A stretch of DNA of 64,000 nt from Stenopsyche tienmushanensis (taxonomy: Eukaryota > Arthropoda > Insecta > Trichoptera > Stenopsychidae), in the NCBI GenBank assembly GCA_008973525.1, contig WACJ01000331.1, positions 269,984-333,983 of the forward strand, in the 5' to 3' direction. A model generated the notes under the pieces. The model saw only the letters and a list, made by a program, of their open reading frames with translations. It was not told where the DNA came from and ran no database searches. Below are positions 34,840 to 46,353 of this stretch, piece after piece (position 1 is the stretch's first letter; every line of letters begins with the position of its first letter). The position numbers and the translations under genes were made by a program.

Positions 34840-35720
34840 GCTCCAGCGGCGTTCTCGGTGACTCCGAAAAAGGAGGAATCGTTCCGATCAAATATAAAAC
34901 AATTACATTTTCTTACGTCGCTTTATTCAGGATGAGCGATATTACAAACTGTCACGATTTACACTACAATACTATGATTGTGAGGCACTGGGCCCCCATG
35001 CGAGGCGAAGCGCTTCGAGACCGCAGGACGAAGCCAACTCGCATCCGACCTTCACGGGCTCCAACTTTTGACTCTTTTCGTCCACACTATAGTATTTTTT
35101 TCAAAATTCACGGAGGTCGTCGGGATCGATCAAATTTCGCTTAAAGATCGACCGGTCGACCGGGATCGACTGGTTGAACGCCCCTGATATAGATCCTTCC
35201 ATAATTCAAAATTGTCACCTTTTGCCGACTTCGGGTGTTCGGGACTTCGGGAACTGTGCTTCTATTATATATTGTGCGCTTTGTTTATTGACCGAGTTTA
35301 TAAATTCTACTATTTTTTTGGATTGGACCGATACAAATGTTCAATTTTTACTTACTTATGTATAACTCTAGATTTTTTTTTATTTGTTCACATTTAGAAA
35401 TAGGTTCTCCAATTTTTATCGAACGTTTTTAGTGTTTAGATCATCCGTTTAGATAAATTATATATTTTGATTACATGTTTTTCTCTCGTCCATATTTTTA
35501 TGATGAAAAGTATTTAATAAACCACTTTTATAGCAACAGAGCCGTAATAAAAAAATATTTTCATATAATATTGTATACTTTAAAAATATTTGGGAAAAAA
35601 TTATAATATATTCGCATTATAAATTACTTGAAAAATAATATTTATGAGCAAGAATTGAATGCTCCACATGATTCCTCACAAAGTAGATTTTTATTTTTAG
35701 CTCAAATGTTTTATTTATTT
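34840..35720. other. GC-rich island then AT-rich spacer, unassigned
   Basis: Up to about 35180 the sequence is GC-richer than its surroundings and includes GATCGACCGGTCGACCGGGATCG-like repeated strings. The remainder is AT-rich. No gene supported. Confidence 0.3.
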
Positions 35721-35724
35721 AATA

Positions 35725-36545
35725 CTAGCGAATACCCGGCATGCGTTGCAATGCCACACTTAAGATATAAAGTGTACGTATTTTAATTCAGTTTATTGGA
35801 ATGAATTTATATATTTTTAATTACACTGAAAAAATCCAGATAGAGGCGGATGCCTCAGACGCTCTATATATCTATGTAATTATTTTCATCTATTTAATTT
35901 TTAAGCAGTTTTCATCTATATATTTATCCTAGCCTAAGAATCTCAAAGTAAAATTAGAATATTTAGCTAGTTTCCACCCGCGCTCAGAGCGCAAGTGATC
36001 GCAAGAAGTGGAAAAGGAGCTTGTCCTTGCAGACATGGAATTTTAATTTGACGGTTTTGCACCATGCTGTGTACTTTGCTCGCGGGTTGGCGTGCTCCCG
36101 ATTACGGAGATCAATCACACAGTTCGGATCAGAGGAGGCTCCCCATGTTGTTGTTATATTCGTCCCAAAGATTATGCTTATGCCGTGCTAATGAAGTGTT
36201 TTTAGATTCAAAATACTTTTACATATGATGCGTACCGTCTGGCAAGAAATGATTTGGGCGTGAGCAGTCCACATACAGCTGTCCATGTGAGAAGCATGCA
36301 CGCATACCCTGTGTGTTTCTTTTCTTTGTTGATGCTCGTACCGGAAACTGCACACGTTTCAATTCGAATAGCATATCAGTCGGAATCATTGGGAAACAAC
36401 CTCTTCTTGAAATTTTTCATTCCAAACTGTAGCTCTAATGATATTATTCATCATTTTTTTTCACTAAAAACCTGGTACAGTTGCTACATGTCGTGGCGGA
36501 CTTATGTTCCGGAGAAGAATTATAAGCACGCCAATTTTCAGTGTT
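35725..36545 (-). mobile_element. Helitron 3' terminus and adjoining sequence, minus strand
   Basis: The minus strand ends in GCCGGGTATTCG-CTAG-T at 35725-35728, closely resembling the 3' terminus of the Helitron fragments at 36580 and 44491 (GGGTACCAG-CTAG-T). Helitrons end in CTRR and insert before T. The interior, up to about 36545, is GC-moderate without a recognised Rep or helicase block. Confidence 0.45.
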
Positions 36546-36579
36546 AATATATCCAATTCAAATATATTTTTATATAGAA

Positions 36580-37877
36580 CTAGCTGGTACCCGGCGCGTG
36601 GCTGCCACAGAAGAAATAGTTCTAAAAATACCATTTGAAACTTGAAAGAGTTGTCTTTTTTAATTAGTAATGATAGAAATAATGACATTTTTTTTCCGAT
36701 AATGAATACATTTATTAAAATTAAATGATATATAAAGGAAAAATACAATTTATTAAAAGTATACATTTTGTTTATTTAATTGCTTGGGGTAGACAATAGT
36801 TTTGATTTTTTCGTTTTTGGCAAATACAAATAAATTTCTCGGCTGTCCGACGTGGATTTTCCAGATTCAATTCGCACACTTGTGCCTTGTTCACATGTGG
36901 TCATTGAGAATGCAAGTCCAACGGGGAGCTGCAGTCGTCTCTTATCAAATGGCACGTCGGTGGGAATGAGCACATCTTTTTCTTTCGACTTTCCATTAAG
37001 AATACATACTTGTCTCGATGATATTTGACATCAGTTCCTTCATGGTGAGTCTTGTTCCAATTTGTACGGTGGTACATCAGGAAGATTCGACGAATTTAAA
37101 AACTTTATTGGATAGTTAACAACTTGGTCTGCATTCATGGCGCTGTCAATCTATTTGTAGGTAACAGAATTGCTTGCAATTTGTTATTGTATTGTGTGGT
37201 TGATTGTATTGACGTCGGTGTTTTCTGCTGCCATAATAGCATGTTCGCAAAGCCAATAATGATTTTTATAATTATTAAAAATTTGCGGAAAAACTTTCTG
37301 AATGAGTAAATCGATGGATGGGGCACAACAACGCAAAAGTTCGATGAAAATGAAATACACTTGGTAGCATCAACATGCACTTTTCATTCACCAATGTTCA
37401 ATAGTCGTTTTAAAAATGCCTCGCGCTACAAATGCACGCGCATATTTGTCTTTAATGTCAGTTTTCGCACGTCTCTCCAAAGAAGCGATGCTTTGAGGCA
37501 AGCATCAGCTAGTATCGATGAAGGTATCACTGGAAGAGGTTGTCGAATGTCGCCACACAATAAAATCGGAGCGCCACCAAACGGTTTTGCATTTGATCGT
37601 AAGTTCGATTAAGCATTGCATTCGTCCCACCATAATCACCTTGCAAATTTTCAAAACTTTAGCTATGTCAGAAATTTTAGGAATGTTACATGTCGGAACT
37701 TCCGATAAATGCATATCTAATAGCAATTTGAGTGTCGAATGCGCTGTTCGTCCACCATCTAATAATGTTGCCGCAATACCCAATGAAGCAAGAGCCAAAG
37801 CATTTCTATTTTGAGATCGAATGTGAGTCAATAGTAAACTGATGAGAAACGTTTTTCCAGTACCGCCAGGCGCAATA
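36580..37877 (-). pseudogene. Helitron helicase fragment, minus strand, with 3' end
   Basis: On the minus strand from 37877, A-P-G-G-T-G-K-T-F-L-I-S (Walker A of a PIF1-like helicase) is followed by L-A-L-A-S-L-G-I-A-A-T-L-L-D-G-G-R-T-A-H-S, then L-L-D-M-H and K-V-L-K-I-C-K-V-I. The C-terminal piece (36973-36776) has I-P-T-D-V-P-F-D-K-R-R-L-Q-L-P-V-G-L-A-F-S-M-T, the late helicase block. The element ends at CTAG (36580-36583). The Rep nuclease domain and the 5' end are missing, and a middle part is broken. The same fragments occur on the plus strand at 41600-44491. Confidence 0.85.
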
Positions 37878-38207
37878 TTTTAAGAAATTATCTTGATGAG
37901 TTTGATCAAAAATAATTATTCATTTGTTTCTTTTTTATTAAAATTAAATTTAAATTCAAATCTGGTTAGGTTAGGTTTGTTTGTTTTTATTGTATCGAAA
38001 TGAAGACGTTTTCAATTTACCAATAAATTTGCCCCCCGTTAACAGGATTTAACCATTATCCATTTTACACTGGGATGCAAACTGTAATCGTAATGAATAT
38101 CATATTGAAATGCAGCAATATTCAAATGAACATGTACTTTCGATTGTCGTTGCACGTTGGTCGTCTGATTTTGATCGGATAGCACTCAAACGTACCTTTT
38201 CAAATTG

Positions 38208-38522
38208 TTATAGTAACCTTTCCCTATTGATGTTAGACTTTCCTAGGCTGACGTGTTCGTCAGGACCCCAAAGAGATGAACGGGCATTAGTATCTGCACC
38301 AATGATGATCCTTGTACCGGCATTAGAAGAGAGGGAGATCATGGCTTGTTGTAGTCCCTGAAGATGAAGCTCCGGGTCGTCGCTATATTTGAAGTAGCAT
38401 GAAAATAAATGTCCGCAGGGATCAGTTTTAGGCCCTATCTTGTGGAATGTCCTCATAGACGACATCTTCAATCTGAACTTGCCCACTGGATGCAAGCTTA
38501 TCGGGTACGCAGACAACCTCAT
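38208..38522. pseudogene. Two head-to-head fragments of R1-clade LINE ORF2
   Basis: On the minus strand (about 38405-38212) there is an endonuclease fragment: C-Y-F-K-Y-S-D-D-P, then I-I-I-G-A-D-T-N-A-R-S-S-L-W-G-P. On the plus strand (about 38403-38522) there is an RT fragment: C-P-Q-G-S-V-L-G-P-I-L-W-N-V-L-I-D-D-I-F, then G-Y-A-D-N-L. Both match the corresponding blocks of the R1-clade elements at 47-62 kb. The catalytic box reads YADN instead of YADD, so even this fragment would lack a catalytic aspartate. Confidence 0.8.
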
Positions 38523-38524
38523 CT

Positions 38525-39265
38525 CTTGTCATCAAAAATTCTATTAAAATGTCCCTAAATTTTAGAAAACTTATCGCCTTTTCCATTTTAATGCGGTATA
38601 AAATCAATGCATTAAATACTGCCATGTCCAACAGATGGAATATTATTTTTTTATAACACCGAATTGTTTTTCGGGGGCACGAATAATATGATATGAGTTG
38701 GTCTGATCTATCAACACCACCTATAAATTTGTTGTATATCTATTAGTTTTTTCGGTGATGTATGGTTGTTATGCTTAAAATACATCTCTTGTATCGTGCC
38801 ATTTTGAAATATGTATATTATTTTTTCTTAACCCTTTTTAACTTTCTTCTTTCTTATTTTTGCTGGATTTCCTCTTCTATTTGCACGTAATTTTGGACAT
38901 TTATTAAGTCACGTGCTAAGTCATCCAGGATCCCTAGTACTATTCAATACGGCAATTGTGTGGCTAATACTGGTACTGACATATGTAATGCCTTCTCAGA
39001 ATTCATTAGATCAACTATTCTAAGCCCAACTATCTTAGACATCTCACTTGCATCAAATATTACAGTTGAATCAGTTTAGGACATAACCACCATCATGATT
39101 GATTCTGACCTAATAACTAAAATGTTACTCAAAATTGACTCATCCATATCAACTGGTCCTGATTATTTGCCCGCCTTGAGATGAATGTGATATAGAAAAA
39201 TGATATTTATTTTTGTTATGTTTGACCCCTCGTCGTAAGCGTCCATTTCATTACAATTATTTCAT
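38525..39265. other. AT-rich spacer, nothing recognised
   Basis: No supported gene; the frame near 39020-39175 is not recognised. Confidence 0.3.
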
Positions 39266-39269
39266 ACGA

Positions 39270-39545
39270 TTATTTGCCGGAATTCAGGTTTAATACGCAA
39301 AATAGATTTGATTTATGTGAAATATGAATTTTATGTTTGGATAAAGACGATAGTTTAAAGTTACACTGACGATAAGTATCACCAGATATTTTTAAAAATG
39401 TAAATATGCCCAATATGTCTCTTAAAAAAATGATAATATTCTTAAAATGGCTGAGCAAGTAACCGTATTTCGTAATAAAATTGTGATCCAGAGGGAGAAT
39501 TTAGAAACAATTCCATCGTTGTGTGATTTTGCTTCCGCGACTTCG
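39270..39545 (+). repeat. hAT transposase-like dispersed fragment T, copy 1
   Basis: Reverse complement of 40930-41220 and of 42910-43240. The plus strand encodes M-A-E-Q-V-T-V-F-R-N-K-I-V, as in the better copy at 40802-41059 on the minus strand. Confidence 0.65.
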
Positions 39546-39649
39546 ACGACGAAAGATCACACGAATACTGGGGTATTCACTATCTGAGTGGAACCATAAC
39601 TTAAGGATATTGTTTTTTTTGCCTTTTCCGAGCTCTGGTGCTATGAATA

Positions 39650-40130
39650 TCTTATATGGTGTGGAAATAACACCTCATTCTGTTTCAATTTCAAAATTGC
39701 ATCTCATGAAATGCAAAATTCAATGTCGTTTCTCACGAAAACGAAGAAATATGACGGTACAAATTTCAAATATTTATATCAATATAGAAGGACAGAAAAG
39801 TTGGACATGTTAAACATGTTGTTTAATACACTTCTAACAATTAAACCAACGTAAAAAGCTACTGAACGAGCATTTTCAAAGGCAGGACAAACTAAAACTA
39901 ATTTAAGAACAAACAACAAACATTTAATGCTCTGTTATATTTAAAATATGAATTTTCATGTTTCAATAAATGATAAAAATACGATCGTTTTCAATGGTAA
40001 TGTTTGTTATTTTCATACTTTAAAAACTATTCGGATGTCCGAATATATCCGAATAGTGACACATTTTACTATTCGATATTCGAATAGCTGATAATGACGA
40101 ATAATTGTAATCCCTAGTATGGACGAGTGA
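39650..40130 (+). pseudogene. C-terminal fragment of the hAT transposon at 23.6-25.9 kb
   Basis: Nucleotide similarity to 25430-25860 is evident, including the dimerisation region and the right terminus with CCGAATATATCCGAATA and AATTGTAATCCCTAG. The coding part is broken. Only the right third of the element is present. Confidence 0.75.
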
Positions 40131-40134
40131 TAGC

Positions 40135-40795
40135 TCGAAATCCCACAAATTTACAGCGATTTTTTTTCCGCACGGTTTTCACAAAAGTAATAATCCTAAT
40201 TTAGTAAAATGAGAGGTGTTATGAAGTATATAGTATAGTGCGTATTTATTTTAAATAATTGCTTCATAAATAAATCTAACGAGTAGAAAAACGACGATTG
40301 ATTTATGTTTTTGTTTGAAGAAGAAACATAAATAGATAATGTTTTATTAATTTCCCAAATAGAATATTGTTGAAGTCTTTAGAAATTATTTTACACAATG
40401 CCACGTGTTTATTGTATCAAACGACTCTCAAATTGTGAACAAGTTTGAACGAAATACTTCAAAAGTATATTGCATGTTACACAGCTAAATACTAAAAATA
40501 AAGCCAAAAAAGAATTTATTTTTACTAAACATCCGAGAATTATGGTAATTTATTAATAGATAAGGATTCATATATTCGTCCAAAAATAAAAAAAAAACTA
40601 CAAACTTTCTACAAAACCCCGCGCAAATCGAATCGGCGTAATAATGATTTAATGTAAATGAATACATACCCAACAATATTAAATAGAAAGTTGAGTTGTT
40701 CCCTTACAATGAGCAATGTCATTGTATTTGCTTAATAGTATCGAAAGAATTTATCTTTGCCAATGTTTAATATTTTTATAATAACTCACTAAAGG
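40135..40795. other. AT-rich spacer, nothing recognised
   Basis: No supported gene. A short string near 40610-40640 (ACCCCGCGCAAATCG) is also found in reverse at about 120-140 in this window, so a low-copy repeat may be present. Confidence 0.35.
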
Positions 40796-40801
40796 TGATG
40801 T

Positions 40802-41220
40802 TCAGCAAATGGGTTCATTGAAACTCTGATGTATGCCAATAAGGTCATAAAAACATTGATTACAAATCTTTGTCTCCAAATTTGTAAAACGTGTTGATAT
40901 AAGATTTTTAATTTGTTTCGCATTTATTTCATTTTCGGAATCAAAATCACACAACGATGGAAACATTTCTAAATTATCCCTCCGCATCACGATTTTGTTA
41001 CGAAATACGGTTACTTGCTCAGTCATTGTTAGAATATCACCATTTTTTTGAAGAGACATTAAGCATGTTTACATTTTCCAAAATATCAGATGATACTTAT
41101 TATCGGTGTAACTTTAAACTCTCATCTTTGTCCAAAATAATATGCGTATTTCCCATTAGTGGAATTTTCAATCGAAATTAAATTTATTTTACGTATTAAA
41201 TCTGAATTCCGGCGAGTAAT
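40802..41220 (-). pseudogene. hAT-like transposase fragment T, copy 2
   Basis: The frame 41059-40802 reads T-E-Q-V-T-V-F-R-N-K-I-V-M-R-R-D-N-L-E-M-F-P-S-L, then N-E-I-N-A-K-Q-I-K-N-L-I, then F-T-N-L-E. This layout resembles the middle of EPM2AIP1/FAM200-like hAT transposases, which is inference from pattern. The sequence is repeated at 39270 and 42790. Confidence 0.5.
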
Positions 41221-41599
41221 CGTATATCAATAGTACTGATGTCGTTTGTGCACCTCAATGATTGGAGCAGATGAGTTTTTTTCTATGTACCGTGTATTTT
41301 AAGGGATTTTCTCGAAATACGTAGTTTCACTTTTACGCAGTATGTAAAATTCTAAATACTATTTCTTCGCATTTTGTTTGGAAAGGTCCTGCCTGTAAAT
41401 TCATTTTAAAGTTTTCTATGTCACGGCGGGACAGAGTTGGCAGCTCTAGCCAAAAAACAGTCCCGAATTAACGTACGGTTACTACTTTTCTGACTTTATT
41501 TTATTTTAAGGTGTACGCTACGTGTGAACAAGCCATTACATCCAAATAGAACCGAGTGTTACTATTTAAGAATGCTGTTGGTTAATGTCAAAGGCCATA

Positions 41600-44491
41600 C
41601 TTCATTGAGAACGGTCCAACGGAAATTCGAACATTATTCGCCATCATTTTAATCACATGTTCGCCATCCAACCCGAAAGATTTGTGATTAAAATTCAAAG
41701 AGGATTTGAGCGAAGACTTTTTACATACCGTTAGCATTGTCATTACAATGCCATTGAGTTTTCGGTCAATATTTTCAATCAAGCTCTGATCGAAATCGAA
41801 GACATTTACTTAACCATCAACATCAAAGAATTCATTCAATAAGAATTCGTTCTGCACTTGAACAGCAATGATTTGAATGCATTTGTCAAAGCAAACGAAC
41901 AACATTTGTTTGCGGAACAAAAATTGACCTACGATACAATTACAAATGGCAGAGGTGGTCTGATCTACCTTAATGCGCCTGGCGGAACTGGAAAAACGTT
42001 TCTCATCAGTTTACTATTAGCTCACATTCGATCTCATAATAGAATTGCTTTGGCTCTTGCTTCATCAGGTATTGCGGCAACATTATTAGATGGTGGACGA
42101 ACAGCGCATTCGGCACTCAAATTGCCATTAGATATGCATTTATCAGTAGCTCCGACATGTAACATTCCTAAAGTTTCTGACATAGCTAAAGTTTTGAAAA
42201 TTTGCAAGGTGATTATCTGGGACAAATGTAATGCTTGATCGAACTCTTAAAGACTTAAGATCAAATGCAAAACCGTTTAGTGGCGCTCTAATTTTATTAT
42301 GTGACGACATTCGACAACCTCTTCCAGTGATACCTTCATCGACCCTAGCTGATGAGCAAAACGCTTCCCTCAAAGCATCGCATCTTTGGAGAGACGTGCG
42401 AAAGCTGACATTAACCTTTTAAGGAGTATTATTGAAGGGTCTTCGATATGACCTTCACTATTCAGAAAGAGCACTCTTGTGCATTGAAGCTCTGAGGCGG
42501 ACAGAGACAGAGAGAACTTAGCGCAGTTCAGGAGACACGAGACGGAGTACTTTCTCGCATGCATCTCATGATTGTATAGATCGTTAAGCCCAAATTTATG
42601 ATTTCGATTTCAAGTGTGTTATTTTTTTACGCAAATAAACGACTGTATATTGTGTGTTATCGAGAGTGTTTGTTTATTTAACTGCTTGCTGTTCTTCGCT
42701 GCGTGTTGAATGAGTCTTTGTCCAATTATCATTTCCTTCTAAAGGAGGAGCACTTGACATGCGCTCTTCATCTCTTTTAATGCTTAGTAATAATCGAAAG
42801 ATGATGTTCAATCAATGGGTTCATGACCCATTGAAACTCTGTTTTAATACTAAGAAGATCTATAAATTGATTACAAAGCTCTGTCTCGAAATTTTTGAAA
42901 CGTGTCGATGTAATATTTTAAATTTGTTTCGCGTTTATTTCATTTTCGGAATCAAAATTCACACAACGATGGAAACATTTCTAAATTCTCCCTTCGCATT
43001 ACGCTTTTAATACGAAACACGGTTATTTGCTCAGCCATTGTTGGAATATCACATTTTTTCTTGAAGAGACATATTGAGCATGTTTACATTTTCAAAAATA
43101 TCATATGATACTTATCGTCGGTGTAACATTAAACTCTCATCTTTATCCAAAATAAAAATGCATATTTCACATTAGTCGAATTTTCAATAGAAATTAAATT
43201 TATTTTGCGTATTAAACCTGAGTTCCGGCAAGTAATTGTAAGTCAATACTAATCGTAAGACTTGAAATACTACGTACACTACGTTCACTTTTACGTAGTA
43301 TGTAAAATTCTAAATACTATTTCTTCGCATTTTTTCTGAAAAGGCCCTGCCTGTAGATTCATTTTAAAATGTTTTTTGTCACGGCGCGTGAGAGTTGGCA
43401 GTCCTTAGATTATGAAGTCAAAAAATAGTACCGAATTAACGTGCGGTCACTACTACCACGTCTGTCGTTTTAATGCCTGTCGTTTTATTACCTTCGTCTG
43501 AACCAGCCTTAAGATAATCTTCAATTCGAGGCAGAGTCAATTGTAAATGAACACTTGATAGTGCATACAAGACCACTTCATTTCTTTACATAAACAATGC
43601 ACAAAAAATTGATTCAAGTGCTCCTCCTTTAGAATGAAATGATAATTGGACAAAGACTCATTCAACACGCAGCGAAGAACAGCAAGCAGTTAAATAAACA
43701 AACACTCTCAATAACACACAATATTCGGTTGCTTCTTTGCGTAAAAAAAATAACACACTTGAAATCGAAATCATAAATTTGGGCTTAACGATCTATACAA
43801 TCATGAGATGCATGCGAGAAAGCTCTCCGTCTCGGTCTCCTGAACTGCGTTAAGTTCTCTCTGTCTCTGTCCGCTTCGGAGTTTCAATGCATAAGAGTGC
43901 TCTTTCTGAATAGTGAAGGTCATATCGAAGACCCTTTGATAATACTCCTTAAAAAGTTAATTATCTAATCGAGTTTTTTAATTCGTTGGATCTTCCTGAT
44001 GTGCCACCGTACAAATTGGAACAAGACTCACTATGAAGAAACTGATGCCGAATATCATCAAGACAACTGTGTATTCTCAATGAAAAGTCGAAAGGAGAAG
44101 ATGTGCTCATTCCCACCGACATGCCATTTGATAACAGACGACTGCAGCTCCCTGTTGGACTTGCATTCTCAATGACCATCAAAAAAGCACTTCAAGTGTG
44201 CGGATTGAATCTGGAAAATCTACATCGGACAGCCGAGAAATTTATTCGTATTTGCCAAAGACGGAAAAACCAAAACTATTGTCTACCCTAAGCAATTAAG
44301 TAAACAAAATGTATACTTTTAATAATTTATTTTTTCCTTTATATATCATTCAATTTCAATAAATGTATTCATCATCAGAAGAAAATGTCATTATTTATAA
44401 TTGCTAATTTAACAAGATAACTCTTTCAAATTTCAAATGGTATTTTTAGAACTATTTCTTTTGTGGCAGCAACGCGCCGGGTACCAGCTAG
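41600..44491 (+). pseudogene. Helitron helicase, plus strand, split by an inverted repeat block, with 3' end
   Basis: The helicase reads from F-N-Q-A-L-I-E-I-E-D (about 41785) through the frame 41858-42238, with G-G-L-I-Y-L-N-A-P-G-G-T-G-K-T-F (Walker A, about residues 33-48). It continues in broken frames with L-L-R-S-I-I-E-G to about 42440. The C-terminal block I-P-T-D-M-P-F-D-N-R-R-L-Q-L-P-V-G-L-A-F-S-M-T-I-K-K-A follows at 44110-44200, and then L-Q-V-C-G-L-N-L-E-N. The 3' end is CTAG at 44488-44491 followed by T. A block of about 1.5 kb, made of an inverted repeat and a hAT-like fragment, separates the two helicase parts. Rep domain not found. Confidence 0.85.
42412..43972. repeat. Large inverted repeat (arms about 350-385 bp) inside the Helitron
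   Basis: The left arm, 42412-42765, is the near-exact reverse complement of 43585-43972. The arms include about 55 bp of helicase coding sequence (around GGGTCTTCGATATGACC) plus repeat family R. The 820-bp spacer holds fragment T, copy 3 (42790-43260). The symmetry extends beyond repeat R into the Helitron, which means an inverted duplication event rather than two independent insertions. Confidence 0.85.
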
Positions 44492-45346
44492 TTATATTAT
44501 ATATGTTTACATTTAAGAATAATAGTAAACAAAATAATAACTCATTATGTTTCAATTTTTCACTCTAAAAAAATGTCGTGTTGGCAAGAAAAAATATTGT
44601 GGCTCTTTAACCCTTTTAGTGCCATTGTGTTTTACTCATATATACTGAAAAATGCCGAAGAAATCTTCGTTTTTTACGTCATTTACCCTTGTCTTGAAAA
44701 AAAAACTGTATCTCTTCCAAAAATTGTCCAATTTTAATAATTTTTTCAGTGTTTTCTTTATAAAAGCTTGTACAAGGGTAATAAAATACAAAATATTATA
44801 TAAAAATATATTTTGTTAACAAAAACTAAAATCTAAGAGTGATAAAGGGATCGTGCAAGTTCTATACTGGTGTAGAAATTATCCGTGAACAGGTGACTTC
44901 CTCCATATCAGCAAAATAATAGTTATTGTCACTATTGTCACTGTCACTCAAAATTTGCATTACGCGGTGCGAGCGCACCACAATGTCACTCCCACTGTCA
45001 CTTTTTTCACAACTTGAAGAATGATCATTTTCACTCGAACTATTGTCATATTCCGACATATTGGGATAAAAAATTTCTTTTCCCAAATCGTTTTTATATT
45101 GTAGTTATTAATAGTTGAACTTTATGCAACACGTGGAAAAATATAATATTACTGATGCATGCGACCGACCTTCCCTGTGGAGAGCTAAACATCAACTGAT
45201 TTCGCGAGCGCCGTTGCGCTCGTGGCAATTTTAGCAAGTACACACACGAGCGCGTACGCGCTCGTCGGCACTCTAAGGGTTAAACACTTTGAAATTTGTA
45301 AATTGTAATTTTTGGCTCTTCCGACTCAAAAGGTTGCGGACCCCTG
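44492..45346. mobile_element. hAT-type remnant, host of a piggyBac-like element
   Basis: The right end GGTTGCGGACCCCTG (45332-45346) is a typical hAT terminus. The left inner part (44500-44570) matches, in reverse, the interior of hAT elements A and B. The left terminus is missing at the Helitron end. Confidence 0.6.
44611..45279 (-). mobile_element. piggyBac-like element, 669 bp, with TTAA target duplication
   Basis: The ends CCCTTTTAGTGCC and GGCACTCTAAGGG are inverted repeats with a CCC/GGG edge, directly flanked by TTAA (44607-44610 and 45280-45283). This is the hallmark of piggyBac transposition. The minus-strand frame 45086-44862 is an acidic, serine-rich peptide with S-D-S-D-N-S-D-N, similar to the N-terminus of piggyBac transposases; the catalytic core is absent. 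An 18-bp palindrome (CGAGCGCGTACGCGCTCG, 45247-45264) lies near the right end. Confidence 0.85.
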
Positions 45347-45349
45347 AGT

Positions 45350-46005
45350 TAAGCCATCAATAAATACACTATTTTTATTCCTTGTCTTGTGTCTCTTCTC
45401 ACATATTGCGACTTCCACTCCTAGACTTCTTTTCACTGTCGATTTGTGCATATATTGTAAACCGTAATCCTTTCATTTGTTACAGATCAGAAGGTACAAC
45501 ATGAGCAGTGGCGACCACAGGAGGCAAGCGGCGTGCGGTCTGATAAGCACATCTCGCCTTACGTATTCATTTCGCTCGCTAGTTCTGGTCGGAGACCGAC
45601 GTTCCATACGCCACTCCCATCAGACTTGCCACATGCCTATCTCAGCTGCCGGTTTAGTTTAGGCTCATTGTGCATGTGCCATTTACTTCGCTCTTCTTGT
45701 GCTTTTTGATCATCCCGGACATTCGGCTCGGACCTCCGATCGATCGTTCGAGTGCAACATCAAGTTTGTGGCTCCTGACCCGTCACGTTGATGGCTTCCA
45801 GGAGCGCGCGAGCGAAGACTTCTAGCAAATCCAACATAGTGAAAAGACACTGCTTAGTTTTTTAGGACAATTTTCGTCTGTTTTACTGTGATTTTTTTTG
45901 AAAATTTAATTTGTGCATGCAACAATAGTTGGGGGTAATCAAGCTCCCCCATCGGGCCTGCGGGTCGTGGCTACGACTTCTGGGGCGCCATCAGCTCCTC
46001 AACAT
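45350..46005 (+). other. GC-rising region, possible LINE 5' UTR, unassigned
   Basis: From about 45480 the base composition rises in GC. The frame 45477-45662 is not recognised. A short frame from the ATG at 45791 (M-A-S-R-S-A-R-A-K-T-S-S) ends at a stop after 25 codons. This could be the truncated 5' end of a LINE, but no motif confirms it. Confidence 0.25.
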
Positions 46006-46009
46006 CAAT

Positions 46010-46350
46010 TTATCGATGTATCTTTATAATTTGTAACCGTGTTATAGTTGTACCGTGGATGTATGGCGGCTCCTGCACCAATACCAGATCAAGGTTTAGT
46101 TCCTTCGCTGTTTTATGTAGCTCCGAAGCGATTGCGCTGGATTTGTGCAGGTTTAATTGGTCGCATCTTATAAGAGAGGGCCCTGGCTTTATTTTATTTA
46201 CGTTCCTTTCGACCGGTTTGTTTAAAGTAGCAGGAGGTGGCTCAGCCATAGACAGTGACCTACCTCTTACCCGAGCTGAGCTACTTGCCCGGAGCGAAGG
46301 ATAGCTTGTTGAGGGCGCTCCACTCAACTAGGAGCTTGCACGCCTCATGA
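46010..46350 (-). pseudogene. Rearranged R1-clade ORF2 fragments
   Basis: Minus-strand frame 46327-46010 carries the start of an R1-type endonuclease: C-D-Q-L-N-L-H-K-S-S-A-I-A-S-E-L-H-K-T-A, then L-D-L-V-L-V-Q-E-P-P. Immediately on its 5' side (46350-46277) lies K-L-L-V-E-W-S-A-L-N-K-L-S-F-A-P-G-K, a post-YADD segment nearly identical at DNA level to 52470-52545. In a real ORF2 the second follows the first by more than 500 residues, so the order is rearranged. Confidence 0.8.
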
Positions 46351-46353
46351 GCG

